DNA from: Tanypteryx hageni
Taxonomy: Eukaryota; Arthropoda; Insecta; Odonata; Petaluridae
Length of the DNA: 64,000 nt
Assembly (NCBI GenBank): GCA_028673005.1
Contig: CM054116.1
Location: 26,079,840 to 26,143,839, forward strand
Direction: 5' to 3'
The notes under the pieces: generated by a model
What the model saw: the letters and a program-made list of their open reading frames with translations, nothing else
What the model was told of the DNA's origin: nothing
The model's database searches: none
Shown here: positions 32,895-43,555 of the stretch, one piece after another
Layout: each line of letters begins with the position of its first letter
How positions within the stretch are numbered: position 1 is the first letter of the stretch
Made by a program: the position numbers and the translations under genes

Positions 32895-33385
32895 GTTGCA
32901 TATATGACCTAAAACATTAAAATTAAAACACTATGAGTATCTAATAAAAGCAATTGTTAGAAAACCTAATTTGAAAAGAAGATTTTGATAGAAAATACTA
33001 TTGTCATGCAATTTTACCATACTGACATCTCTTGGCTGTCAAAGGAACTGATATAACAAAATGCGGGACCGACGGAGATAGTTTTAGTGTTCTCCACCAG
33101 GTGGCACTGTAGTATTTTGACATGCATTTTTTTTAATTATACCCATGCACATTCTTGATTTCCATTGCATTTCATTAATGTCATAAAAAACATTAAAGTA
33201 AAAAAGTACAAATATCTAATAGCAGCATTTGTCGCAAAACATATTTTGAACAGAAAATTTTGATAGAAAATATTTGCCGTGGATCTTTCTATTACTGCCA
33301 TCTCAAGGCCAAACATGGAACTGATATGACTTAAATGTGAGGCCGTCAGAAATAGTTGAAAAGTTCTGCAGTATTTTGGAATACA
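32895..33385 (+). repeat. Diverged tandem pair (about 260-bp period)
   Basis: The segments 32910-33125 and 33190-33385 share AACATTAAA, TATCTAATA, TTTTGATAGAAAATA, GGAACTGATAT and GCAGTATTTTG-like blocks. No coding content was seen. Confidence 0.65.
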
Positions 33386-33529
33386 TTTCTAAAAATAAAC
33401 TGCATTAATTGCATTAATTTACCATGCCTGGTGGTAGTAAGCACATATCTTATTGATGCTGCAAGCAACGCTGCACTAAGCAGCTAGTAGTAAAAATTAG
33501 ATGCTAAAAAATTTCCTTTCAAAGTTTTT

Positions 33530-35154
33530 ATCTATGCTTTTCATAAAAACATTCCAAACACATAGTTGTTTGTCTATCACAATCTTTACATAACATGCAA
33601 ACTCTTTTTGCTTTTAATCTGGCTACTTTAGAACTTTTTCCTTTCTTAATTTTTCATAACATGACAAGCACCTTTTACAAATGTCTCTTGCTTTTCCCTC
33701 GTATTTACCAATTTAATGAATAGGTGCGCTATGTTTGGATTCGCCTGTGTTTTTCTACCAAACCTTCTATGATTTTTCCCGGAATATATATCCATGTATT
33801 TTTTCTCTTGTTGGTTACTACTATTCAAAATATATGTTCCAAGAATTATTTCAAATGCAACTTTCTTGTACCATTTGAGGGTGCGCCGAATACATGTATA
33901 ATAGGCAGTTCAGATACATCCATCCCTTTTTTTGGCTTGTTATAAGCAATAACAAAAGGAGGCTTCATGCATTACCAGTTCTATTCCTTTTCCCAGATGG
34001 AATTAATTGGTCCATGTGCTCAGGTCGAGTGGTGATCATCAAAACCGGTCGCTTATCAACACATGTTATTATTATTATTATTCCGTTTTTATTTTCTTGG
34101 CCATAGACTTCTCCCTTCTTCAGTTTTCTCTTGCATACATCTGCTGGATTCCCATGAGGATTTTGTCATAGTGTTCCACAGGAATATATTTCTCTCTTCA
34201 GAAGAGCCTCTCATAATGGTATGCTCACATAATAATTGTCCATGAACACTGTTGTGGCCTCCCTCATCCAACAATCCATCTGCCAGTTCCATCACAATTT
34301 TGTGAGCATGTCCAGGTCCACCGCTACTTGCATTTGGATCCTTTCCTGTGTAGACCTTCAGGTCATATGTGTATCCCTGTGGCGTACAGAGCTTGTTTAG
34401 CTTCACTCCATATGCATTTTATCTGGGATATACTGCCGGAACATGAGTCTGCCCCTCCAAGGCACCATAGATTCATCAATCACTACATCCTGGTATGAGT
34501 GTTGTCCGAAACTTGTGACAAATTAGGTCTAGCAAAGGTTTTATTTTTGATAATCTATTTTCTTTTGCAGAAGAATCCTCGTTATCTTGAAAATGAAAGC
34601 ATTTCAACAGAATATCAAATCGTTCACACAGCATTATGCTCTGAATTAGTTCATTGTGGTACAATGGTTTACTAGACCAATACAGATATATTTTTGGAAG
34701 ATGATTAATACCCATGCTAAGGAGAACGGCAATAAACTTTTCTATTTCCCTCCTATTAGTGTCTCTCCACTTATATATCATAGAACGAGGACATAGCTGA
34801 TGGGAAATGGTGAACTGATGAAGAAATCTATTTGTTTCTTGCACTAAGAGGTCCAACACTTCATCAGTTATAAACAGTTTGTATATAGAAAGAGGATCTG
34901 ACATATCCAAACTGCACTGCAGACCATCACAACCCATATACAAAAAGTGATGCTCAATATCAAAAAATTGTCCCCACACTTCTGATCCACTGCCGACAAC
35001 TTCACAAGCCTTATCCTCTCCACCAGAAGTCACAGTTTCTTCACCATCATTTTTCACTGAAGACACAATCACTATCTTTTTCTGATTCTGAGGGTTTGTA
35101 TGAATTCTCTGAAATGGAGAAATCAGAAAATGAAATTTCACTTTCTGAATTCAT
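33530..35154 (-). pseudogene. piggyBac transposase, several frameshifts and stops
   Basis: Read leftwards from an ATG at 35154, the N-terminus is acidic and serine-rich (MNSESEISFSDFSIS), as in the family. A shift then leads into the DDE_Tnp_1_7 domain: LFITDEVLDLLVQETNRFL, KWRDTNRREIEKFIAVLLSM, LPKIYLYWSSKPLYHN. The next part shows VVIDESMVPWRGRL near 34460 and KLNKLCTPQGYTYDLKVYTG with KD following (34406 leftwards), holding the first two catalytic aspartates. YNKPKKGMDVSEL near 33950 matches the third-aspartate region. The C-terminal tail from 33828 is Cys-poor and broken. The enzyme would have cut at TTAA; this copy is inactive. I could not identify its terminal repeats. Confidence 0.85.
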
Positions 35155-36120
35155 GGGTTTACCAACCAAAACTCGAGAAAATTATTTACTCCCAAATAAT
35201 ACAGCAGTTTTTCAGTGTTGTCCATTTGAAACTCCAAAAGAAACTGATACGAAACACTGTTTCTAGCGAAATATAGAAGGAGAAGGTGGAAGGAGGTAAA
35301 ACGCAGCTGTCTGGTGACAAACAATGTAAGAAAAACCTGGAAAAAGGGTCAGGACATGCAAGGGTGTTTTGGGGAAACTGGTAGGAACTCCAATTTTGTG
35401 GATGCACCAAAAGAAGGGTCAGGGAGATGGCAAATGAAAATAAATATGAGATACAACCCAACTTGGTGCATTAACTGCATTGCCTTAGCGCATGCCCACT
35501 CACAGAGTAGGGCAAAAAGGAGCCCGTAAAATATTTTTATTGTCATTTGTTGCCTCCCAGACCTTTCTTTCAGTGCATCCAAAGAATTGGAGTCCCTGAC
35601 TTCACCAAAAATATTCCTGCATATGCTGAGGTCCTATTCTATCGAGTTGTTTAACTTTTGCCATGCCATTATCAGCACCTTTGAAAGTGGGTTGAAGGTT
35701 ACAGAACAATGTTTTGTCGGCTCCTTGGCAAGTAGGCACGTGCCCTAGGCCAACATGATTATTGCACCAAGGCAGCTTTTTTCGGCACATTTGCAAAATT
35801 GGAGTCCTTAGCTTCTGCCTTAACTATTAACCCACTTAGAAAGATGCATCCTTTGCTGTTAATAGCTGGTTTACCAGTGCATGAATTCAAAACAAATCTG
35901 TGTTACAGAATTCTCTACTTCAAGGGTCTCTAAAACTACTATTGGTATGTAGGCCCCACAACACATCCGTGATCCACATTCTAGGGCGTCTTTCCCTCAC
36001 TTATATCCTATTCTATCTCTCCTTTCACTAATCCTCACCGTTATTACAACCGGCTGTCCACTTCAAGATTTTTTTGGAAGTATTACTCTGTTATTTTGTA
36101 AGAATTAGGTTGACTTTCGG
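35155..36120. repeat. Degenerate repeats with a shared GGACTCCAATT block
   Basis: No gene is supported. A block of the form GGA-CTCCAATT occurs in plus orientation near 35388 and in minus orientation near 35590 and 35800, with a GCATCC or GGATGC next to the first two. These could be ends of decayed MITEs. The frames over 35186-35582 are opposite-strand readings of the same repeats. Confidence 0.35.
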
Positions 36121-36301
36121 CCCTACCAGCCCTGTTGCTGAGAGGTTAGCATATCTGAATCCCAACTCCAGGGTCGCAAGTTTGAATCCTAATTTTAAAA
36201 TAGATGTTTGTGTTCATTAAAAACTGAAATTAAGAAAATTGAGAACAGGTGATAATAACCATAGCTGCTGTCATGCCTATAAACAATAATGAATGAATGA
36301 A
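36121..36301 (+). mobile_element. tRNA-derived SINE
   Basis: The head is tRNA-like. A polymerase III A box (TTGCTGAGAGGTTAGC, 36135-36150) is followed about 30 bases later by a B box (AGTTTGAATCC, 36179-36189), with TCTGAATCCCAACTCCAGGG between. An AT-rich body follows, and a tail of ATGAATGA repeats ends near 36301. At about 180 bp it has the usual size of a SINE. The anticodon loop is not clean, so it is not a working tRNA gene. Confidence 0.7.
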
Positions 36302-37248
36302 GCCTCATGCAGCATGCAGTGCACAAGTTGGAAATCTTTCCTCTAATTAAAATTTTTAATATACGATTTATATTCTTGACAGATATCTAAAATATGTACT
36401 AGAGCAATTATTTTATTTCCATTTTCATCATTAGCATTTTACCTTACCCTCATACCTATGCTATTTGGCATGTACCACCCGTAGTACACGATGTCCAGAG
36501 AAAAAAATATTTTAAATCTAAGTTTTGCAATAACTATGATGCATCCCAAATTCACAGCAGGAACATAATTATATATTTTGTGTCATAAAAACATCATCAG
36601 ACAAAATATTACAATTATTTTGCAAAAAGTGTTAATGAAATTTTCCTTGCAATATTCCTTGTTTCTACACCGAAGATTAAGTCTGTATGACAAGGGAAAG
36701 ATAGATTCTGATGGAGATAGAGATTTTCAAAATGTATGGTCATTGGTAGAAGCGGAATCAAGAAGGGGGAGGGGCATTTGGGGCGATCGACCCCCCTTGG
36801 GAAGTTTCTGGATCCCCCCTTGGGTGGGGGACATTGAAAATGCCTTCCGTTGTGAATGTGTTAAGTTTCCAAAACATGGTTTTACCCAGCACTGCATGCT
36901 TTAAGAATGTCACCCCTGCATTGCCCAAAGGGACTGTAAACCCAAGTGTGTTGTCAGCTTCAGAAGGTATGCATAAAAACATGTAACCAAACATCCACCA
37001 CAACGATCACCATCTGAAAGACAATGAAGTCATTTCTAAATGTACCCCCATTGTTTTATTTCATTCTTTCTGTGGTGCATACATTTTTATATGTTGTGTA
37101 CTTCCAAGTTACTCACAATATGTGCAGCCAAACAGAGCAATGAATCGAATTGCATGTTTTGAAAGATTTGGATTAGACTATGGGGTAACATATTTCCTAT
37201 AAATTGACAATGTCATTCTCTGCAAAAGCTCTCTTCATATCACTGTTA
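36302..37248. other. Unassigned sequence
   Basis: I see no gene. A GC-rich patch at 36765-36835 has paired GGGGG/CCCCCTTGGG blocks (two copies of CCCCCCTTGGG) and may be part of a decayed element. Confidence 0.45.
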
Positions 37249-37256
37249 GTTTTGAC

Positions 37257-37530
37257 CAGTGCTAGATTTATGCATAGGCAACTGCCTGGGGCACCAATTT
37301 ATGAAAGGCGCCTAACACAAAGTGTGAAAGCAGCAAATTATGAAATATATCAAATTATGAAATGCGTCTAATCATAAAAGGTGCAAAATATCTAAGGGCA
37401 CCAGAATTTGACTACAATGGAAAAGTTTTCACGACTGTTTTCAGTATCGTGTATTATTTTTATATTTTTAAAGAGAAAAAGGTGCACCGGAAAAGTGCCT
37501 ATGGGTGCCAACAACTTAAATCCAGACCTG
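37257..37530. mobile_element. Non-autonomous hAT-like element
   Basis: The 274-bp element has ends CAGTGCTAGATTTATGCA and TTAAATCCAGACCTG, inverted with mismatches. The inner parts both carry CTGGGGCACC/GGGTGCC and TAGGC/GCCTA. The flanking 8-mers GTTTTGAC and GTTGGAAC agree at five of eight places, so the target duplication is eroded. It has no coding capacity. Confidence 0.5.
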
Positions 37531-37850
37531 GTTGGAACATGTCATTAACTTAATCCTGCGGTATTTGTGTTAATTTTTCATATGACAGTACTCTCATGGG
37601 GTGCTCCTGACACCTCACAGATGTTTTTGTTATAAAAAATAGCACTATTATTCAATTAATTCTTTATTTTATTCTATTTATAATAATTTATAAGTAAATT
37701 TTGAGAATTTTCAAATTATTTTTTCATTACTAATCTATTTTGAAAAGAAAAAGTATTAAGGTACACTTTAATGAATAATTTTTATGTCAATCTCTGAGTC
37801 AGTTGACAGTGTTTAGGAATATAATTATAATATCATCAGTTCAATTAAAG

Positions 37851-38161
37851 CAGTGATGCCCAAACTACGGCACGCAAAGGGTTTTTGTGCGGCCCGCGAA
37901 GCTATAGTGAAAAAGCAACAATTTAACACACAAATTCATACATTTTTTATTTTGATAATGAAACTTTAAATATTGAAATGTTAGCCATGGAAACCTTATT
38001 TAAACTTGATTTTCACTTATATGGCACCTCAGAATATATAGAAAACTTCTGATTTAAACTCTAATCCGGCCCACCGAAGAATTGGCATCTTCCAATGCTG
38101 TCTGCCAAGAGATTCGCAACCACTGATGTGGCCTGCCATTAGAAAAGTTTGGACAGCACTG
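37851..38161. mobile_element. Non-autonomous hAT element with 8-bp target duplication
   Basis: The 311-bp element starts CAGTGATGCCCAAACTACGG and ends AAAGTTTGGACAGCACTG. The termini are inverted (CAGTG-T-CCAAACT). The flanks AATTAAAG (37843-37850) and AGTTAAAG (38162-38169) agree at seven of eight bases. It contains GCGGCCCGCG near the left end and CCGGCCCACC in the centre. It has no coding capacity. Confidence 0.8.
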
Positions 38162-38169
38162 AGTTAAAG

Positions 38170-39085
38170 AAATCTGAAATCCTGTAATTTAACACAACTA
38201 ATAATAATAATTGTACAAGAGAGTAATCCCATTTTTTGCATAATGACCTTGAAAACTGGATTTGCTTTTTCAATTTGAATATTCATGCAATTCACTACAA
38301 TATTTATAATAGTTCTTTCAAATATAAGACGGAAGCAGTCTATTGGGAGCTTCAAAACAAAAACCTATCACTGAAATAATAAAAATCTACAAACCTTGTA
38401 GGATCCGGGTCAGTGAAGAAACTGTCGAGATGCGATCTCGAATTACGGGAAATAACACATTATACGACGACGATCAGTGAAGAAACTACTGAGAGACAAT
38501 CTCAAATTATGTGAAATAACACAGGTTCTATAGATAGTAACAATAATTTCAGAATAAACTATGAACAACGTCCGCACAAAGAAACTGGAGAGTTAAGTAG
38601 CATCGGTTATAAATGGATCTGCTAACAGTTTAAGTTTGAGGAAATGTTTTCTGCAATTGAAAATTTTTGTTTGAATTCATCTTTTAGCTTGCCAATCATT
38701 GCAGCAGTTCATTATCTTCGCTCGTCTGGTTCAGTGGTGCACAACCCATAAAAAATTATTAACTTGAACAAAAGAATCAATTAATATGAACTTCAGCTCT
38801 CACTGGAATAAAAACCAAACCACTCCAGACTAAATGTGGAGGTAGATCTAAGAATGGCAGTTTCGACTATAAATCTGAAAATGGAAATCATAATATCCAA
38901 GCTCAAGTTTCTCACAAAACTTTTACTTTCCTATTTTTTTAATAAGTGTAATTTTAAAGAAGTCATATATGACTCATTACAAAATTCAGTATGTACATAT
39001 ATACTTATATATTAGGTCCATTCCTATAAAATAATGTAATAAAAAATATTTACTCGTATGAAAAGTTTTGTTATATTATTCCATA
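38170..39085. other. Unassigned AT-rich sequence
   Basis: I see no gene. A 30-40-base block (CAGTGAAGAAACT followed by GAGA-GA-ATCT) occurs twice, at about 38410 and 38473, as a short tandem duplication. Confidence 0.5.
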
Positions 39086-39087
39086 TA

Positions 39088-40163
39088 CAGTGAAATTCGG
39101 TCCAAAGGACCGAAGAATATTGCTCGCTATTACCGTTACTTATTATATCTGTTATTGTAAGTATGTACATGGTACTTTTGCTGTTACTCACTACTTTTAT
39201 CACACATATATACTTATGGAAAAGGGACTAAAACAACAATGAATCAAAATAGCTTACGATTACACGATGACGTTTTTTTCTAAGGCACTGGTAATGCTTT
39301 CCTGATTTTTCCAAATGGTCGACACAGTTGATGAGTTTAGTTTTAACTTTTTGCAAATGGATGCATTGCTTGCTCCATTCTCTAACTTGGGAATAATTTC
39401 CACTTTCTTGCTGATTGCCAAAATTTTTCTTTTCTGGCCTGCCATTTCAGGGTAAAAAAGAACTGAATTCAACACAGCACGACAACCTAAACCACAGAAT
39501 CAAAACTGTTTTTAAAAAGTCCAATCTTTTAGCTAAGTTTTTGTCTCAAGTTTTAAAAGATGTGTTCACTCTCAAAGATTTCATATTGTACTGAAATTTT
39601 CATTTCGACTGAATTTGAAAGCTGAATGTTTCATACTGGTACAAAAGTATTTCATTTATTAGTTTGCTGGGTAGTTTCTCTCCCTAGGTCTTCTGAGAAT
39701 CCATAACGTTAGGAAAGAGAGGATTAGGAGATTGGGGAGAGAAAACAAAATGCTCAAACGATGTGCAGGTGCACCCACAGGCTGCGCTATTCAGATTCGA
39801 AGGATGCAGAGGCCCCCGTAGGCCCTCAGCACCCCCGCTGCGTGGGTCTGCAGGGACGTCCGCTATGCCACTGGAAGGAGAACTATGCTCTTCAAGGGTG
39901 GTGTGCCTCACTAAATGAGATTCTAAGAATGGAAATCAAACCAAACACTATGAATGTCAACTGTCAATATCATTAAAAGTGTTTGGAATTGCTATCGGCA
40001 AGAGAGATTTGCTTGTTATACCCGTGAAGCTCTCAACTGCCGTGATCGCTTTAACCATGAAATGTTGCTAATAAAATACATTATTTCCAACCAATTCTCC
40101 TCTGCTTGCTCACAATAGCTGAGATTTCATTATAACTGTGCTCGTTATAAATGAGTTCGGCTG
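39088..40163 (-). mobile_element. pogo/Tigger-type element, internally deleted
   Basis: TA flanks both ends (39086-39087 and 40164-40165). The plus-strand left end is CAGTGAAATTCGGTC. The right end, read on the minus strand, is CAGCCGAACTCATTTATAAC, followed by GAGCACAGTTATAATGAAA, which resembles the ATAACGA-rich ends of Tigger elements. Only the first part of the transposase remains (39260-39445). A GC-rich piece with a CAGTGGCATAGCGGAC terminus (minus strand, from 39873) appears to be another insertion inside it. Confidence 0.6.
39260..39445 (-). pseudogene. Tigger transposase N-terminus (CENP-B-type DNA-binding domain)
   Basis: From an ATG at 39445 the frame reads MAGQKRKILAISKKVEIIPK, then LENGASNASICKKLKLNSST and VSTIWKNQESI. 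This is the psq-like helix-turn-helix that starts pogo/Tigger transposases and CENP-B. The frame stops after about 61 residues where the catalytic DDE domain should begin, so it is a fragment. Confidence 0.85.
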
Positions 40164-40318
40164 TAACTAGTTTTAAAACTTCCTATCAACACAAAAATTA
40201 GTATTACATATTAAATTTAGGTACGATAGTAAGCAAGAAAGTTTTAAAATTATTTCTGAAGTCACGACCTGAGTGCAATAAAATATTGGGGTCATGGTTG
40301 TGCACCTCTTTTCTAGAT

Positions 40319-40554
40319 CAGTGTTTCTCAACCTTTTTGGAGCCACGGACCCTCTACAAAGTCTGACAATTTCTGTGGACCCTCTCCCCATGTTGTAAAG
40401 TTCATGCATTTTTCATTTGGTCTGATTTTTTTACTTTCAAGTATTAATCAGAGCTGTGCATGGGATCAAACAAGTTATATAAATAAATGCCTTGTCCTAC
40501 TCAACTTGCGGATCCCCGAGAAATCATGCGTGGATCCCCGGTTGAGAAACACTG
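40319..40554. mobile_element. Non-autonomous hAT element with 8-bp target duplication
   Basis: The 236-bp element starts CAGTGTTTCTCAACC and ends GGTTGAGAAACACTG, a perfect 15-bp inverted repeat. The flanks TTCTAGAT (40311-40318) and GTCTAGAT (40555-40562) match at seven of eight bases. It carries GGACCCTCT and GGATCCCCG repeats. It lies at the 3' edge of the transposase remnant at 40563-41064 and may have disrupted it. Confidence 0.9.
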
Positions 40555-40562
40555 GTCTAGAT

Positions 40563-41064
40563 GACACCATTGTATAATGGACAGCTGTTTTCATAATTAC
40601 CTGTTTTTTTAATATTCCTAACTTCTGGATTAATGCTTGAGCATACAGTTTGTTGACAAAATCCTTTCCTTGTAGTGTCATATTTAAGTCTGCAAGGTAC
40701 TTATTGATGTCAGCTAAGAATGCTAATTCATTTAACCACTCATTATCGTCCATGACATCTTTTCCTTCTTCATCATCTTCATGAATGCATTTATTTCTTG
40801 CAGCAGTGAGTAGCATCTCACTAGTGTGTACACCCTGTTGATCCAGCGAACACGACTAAAGTGAATTATACCACCGTATTCTGATCCTACTTCTGCAAGA
40901 AAGATTTGGAATTGCCGGTGATTCAGCCCTTGGGACCTTATGAAATTGACTGTAGAAACAAGCACATCCATCGCATGCTTCAACTGCAGCATCTTTGCAA
41001 ACAGATGCTCCTGGTGAATTATGCAGTTATATGTAGTGACTTCTTTAGGCACTGACATCTGCAT
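40563..41064 (-). pseudogene. GTF2IRD2-like hAT transposase fragment, one frameshift
   Basis: Read leftwards, the first frame (41064 to about 40740) has IIHQEHLFAKMLQLKHAMDV, then VNFIRSQGLNHRQFQIFL and RWINRVYTLVRCYSLLQEI. The second frame (about 40816 to 40563) continues with DNEWLNELAFLADINKYLAD and LNMTLQGKDF. These blocks, in this order, are the middle of the hAT-derived domain found in GTF2IRD2 and related animal proteins. The two frames overlap near 40745-40816, so one frameshift separates them. N- and C-terminal parts are missing. It is not functional. Confidence 0.8.
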
Positions 41065-41079
41065 TAGACTTCTACTGCT

Positions 41080-41262
41080 TCAGATGCCATGAAAGTTCTA
41101 TTATGTATTGTGGGTATACGTGTGTATTTATGTGTATATATAAACATGTCTGTCATGAATTTATGATTGTATGTACGTTTATGAGACTATTTTTGCATTA
41201 ATGTACTCCAAGTGCTCTTAGGGGACATGCCCCAGAGCAGAATAAACTAATCAAATCTCCCT
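41080..41262 (+). mobile_element. Non-LTR retroelement 3' end (second family)
   Basis: The sequence ends with TACTCCAAGTGCTCTTAGGG, then GACATGCCCCAGAGCAGAAT and AAACTAATCAAATC, which has the form of a non-LTR 3' end with a short-repeat tail. It runs directly into CT repeats at 41263. It differs from the 3' block at 41462-41867. Confidence 0.5.
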
Positions 41263-41461
41263 CCCCCTCTCTCCTTCTCTCCCTCTCTTAGGTTTAGTTG
41301 GAAGAGGAGACTGTTTAGTCTCAATCTCGCCCTGATAAAGACATATATCTATCTATCTCTCACTCCCTCTCCTCATCTATCCCCCCTCCATCTCGCCCTC
41401 TCCCCCATTCCCTCCCGCTCTCTCCTCCTCCATCCCCCCTCTCTCCCCCACTCCCTCCCTC
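41263..41461. repeat. Pyrimidine repeats around a third retroelement tail
   Basis: CT-rich sequence at 41263-41289 is followed by a short tail, TTTAGTCTCAATCTCGCCC, ending in ATATCTATCTATCTC (about 41313-41360). More CT-rich sequence follows up to 41461. Confidence 0.7.
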
Positions 41462-41867
41462 CCCCTTATTCATTTTGTCATTTTTATATGTTCATTTCAT
41501 CAATGATTTATTTGTATTGTGCCAAATTTTCCATGATGTATAGCTTTATGCTTTTCAGGTATTTATCTTTTGTTTTAAATTTCACTTACTGATGACTTTA
41601 GTGAATCTAAGTAGGTTTCGCAGTTTTTCACACACCCCTTCTTGTGTGGGTGTTTTCCTACAGTGGATTTCATTATTCAGCAGTCCTTATTTTTTCCAAC
41701 AAAATGACATCTTCTCTTTTCCAATACTTGTATTTTTATTGTTACTTGTGTTACATAATGTTCTATGCATTATTGTATAAGTTTCATAATGAGAGCTTAG
41801 GTGGAACATGGGACTTCTTATCATTAATCTCAATCACGCCCCAAATAAAGACCAAATCAATCAATCT
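41462..41867 (+). mobile_element. Non-LTR 3' end, unit 3
   Basis: This is the same 3' block as at 541-935. It ends AATCTCAATCACGCCCCAAA, then TAAAGACCAAATCAATCAAT and CTCAC. The AATC repeats form the element's tail. Confidence 0.6.
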
Positions 41868-42545
41868 CACTTTCCCTCTCACTCTCTTTCCCTCTCCCTC
41901 TCTTCCCCTCCCCATCTCTCCCTCCCTGTCTCCCTCTCTTTCATCCCTCTCTAACACCCCCTCTCTCTTTTCCCCCTCTCCCCCTTTCTCTCCCAACTCT
42001 CCCCCTTTCTCTCCTCCCCTTTTCTCTTCCTCTCCCCCTTTCTCCCCCCCTCTCTCTCCACCATCCCTCCCCCTTCTCTGACCCTCCCCTCTCTCTCCCC
42101 CTCCCTCCCCACTCTATCTCCCCCCTCTCTCCCTCTCTCACACCTCTTTCTAATCTCTCTCTCTCCCCCTATCACTCCACCTCTCTATCTCTCACCCCTA
42201 TCTCTACCCCTCTCTATCTCCCCCCCCCTATCTCTCCCCCCTATCTCTCCACCTCTTTATCTCCCCCCTCTTCCTCCCCCCTCTTCCTCCCCCCTCTCTC
42301 CCCTCTTCCTCCCCCCTCTCTCCCCTCTTCCTTCCCCCTCTCTCCCTCGTCCTCTCTCCTCCCTCTGTCTCCCCCTCTGCCTCCTCTCCCTCCACCTCTC
42401 TCTCCCTCTCCTCTCTCTGCCTCCCTCTCCCCCCTCTACCTCTCTCTTCTCCCTCTCTCTTTTCTCCCTCCCTCTTTTCTCCCTCTCTCCCCTTCCTCTC
42501 CCCTCTCCCACTCCTTCCCTGCCTCTCCCTCCCTCTCTCTCTCAT
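41868..42545. repeat. Pyrimidine array 4
   Basis: The plus strand is almost only C and T, with locally tandem CTCTTCCTCCCCC units near 42270-42330. It is not coding on either strand. Confidence 0.9.
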
Positions 42546-42590
42546 TTAGGAAGTCAAGTAACAGTACTCCAGATTCTCTAAAGAAGCATC

Positions 42591-43041
42591 TGGTAACTTC
42601 ACTCATTATTCTGCATTTAGACTATGTTGATATAGCATACTGAGATTTATCTCAGGAGTTGTTAAAGATTCAGAGAGGACGTAATGCGTGCATTAGATAT
42701 ATTTTTAATCTGATGACCATGTTTCTGATTCACTCATGAAACTGAACTGGATAAAACACCTCCACTTGCTTTCCTTAATATACCAATTACTTACTTCTAA
42801 CAGTCCACATTTTGTTTCCTTAGAATTCAGGAGTATAGACACTGTACATAACCATAATACCAGAGGAAGCCATAAACTCCTTATTCATCATCACAAAACA
42901 GTAATTTTCAACAAGTCCTTCATTGTAACCACTTGCAGACTATGGAACAAACTTCCCCAAACGATAAAAAATTTCTGCTCGCTCACATCATTCAAACGTC
43001 ACTGCTATCAATCTCTCTTATCCTTTCAAAGGAACAGTTAA
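42591..43041 (+). pseudogene. Non-LTR reverse transcriptase C-terminus, broken
   Basis: An upstream piece (42591-42700) reads LHLDYVDIAY, then a stop, DLSQELLKIQRGRNACIRYI. After a frameshift, the frame 42736-43041 gives LNWIKHLHLLSLIYQLL, NHNTRGSHKLLI and CRLWNKLPQTIKNFCSLTSF. This order (DYxDxxY, LQxxxNxCIR, L-W-I, LWNxLP) is typical of the C-terminal region of jockey/L2-like RT proteins. The 3' block that follows (43155-43553) then identifies the source of the six related 3' units in this window. Confidence 0.75.
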
Positions 43042-43555
43042 ACGCTTAATACTTCAATATTTCTTAATCTGACATTTATAAAAAAAATACTCATTGTGCT
43101 TGATTTATACTTTATTTTATTGATTAGTTTTTTTCCTCTTCTATCATGTATAGTCATAACAATGTTAGTATATATTCATTTTGTCATTTTTATATATTCA
43201 TTCCATCAAATTTTCCTTGCTGTATGGATTTTTTCTTTTCAAGTCTTTATATTCTGTTCTAAATTTCACTTATTAATGTCTTTAGTGAATGGAAGTAGCC
43301 TTCGCAGTTTTCCACACATGCCTTCTTGTGTGGGTATTTTCCTGCACTGGGTTTTTTACGTGGGTTTCATTATTAAGCAGTCATTATTTTTTCCTACAAA
43401 ATTACATCTTTTTTTCCAAATTATTGTTAATTGTTTTTACATAATGTTCTATATATTATTGTATAAGTTGCATGATGAGGAGTTAGGTGAAACATGGGAC
43501 TTCTTATTGTTAGTCTCAATCTTGCCCCAAATAAAGACCAAATCAATCAATCTCT
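43042..43555 (+). mobile_element. 3' untranslated region and tail of the same non-LTR element
   Basis: The sequence follows directly after the RT pseudogene. It contains the shared 3' block from about 43155 and ends TAGTCTCAATCTTGCCCCAA, then ATAAAGACCAAATCAATCAA and TCTCTCTC. The transition from AATC repeats to CT repeats is seamless. Confidence 0.7.

Noticed and set aside
36134..36192. A functional tRNA gene.
   Set aside because: The A and B boxes are present, but stems and anticodon loop are imperfect and a SINE body and tail follow.
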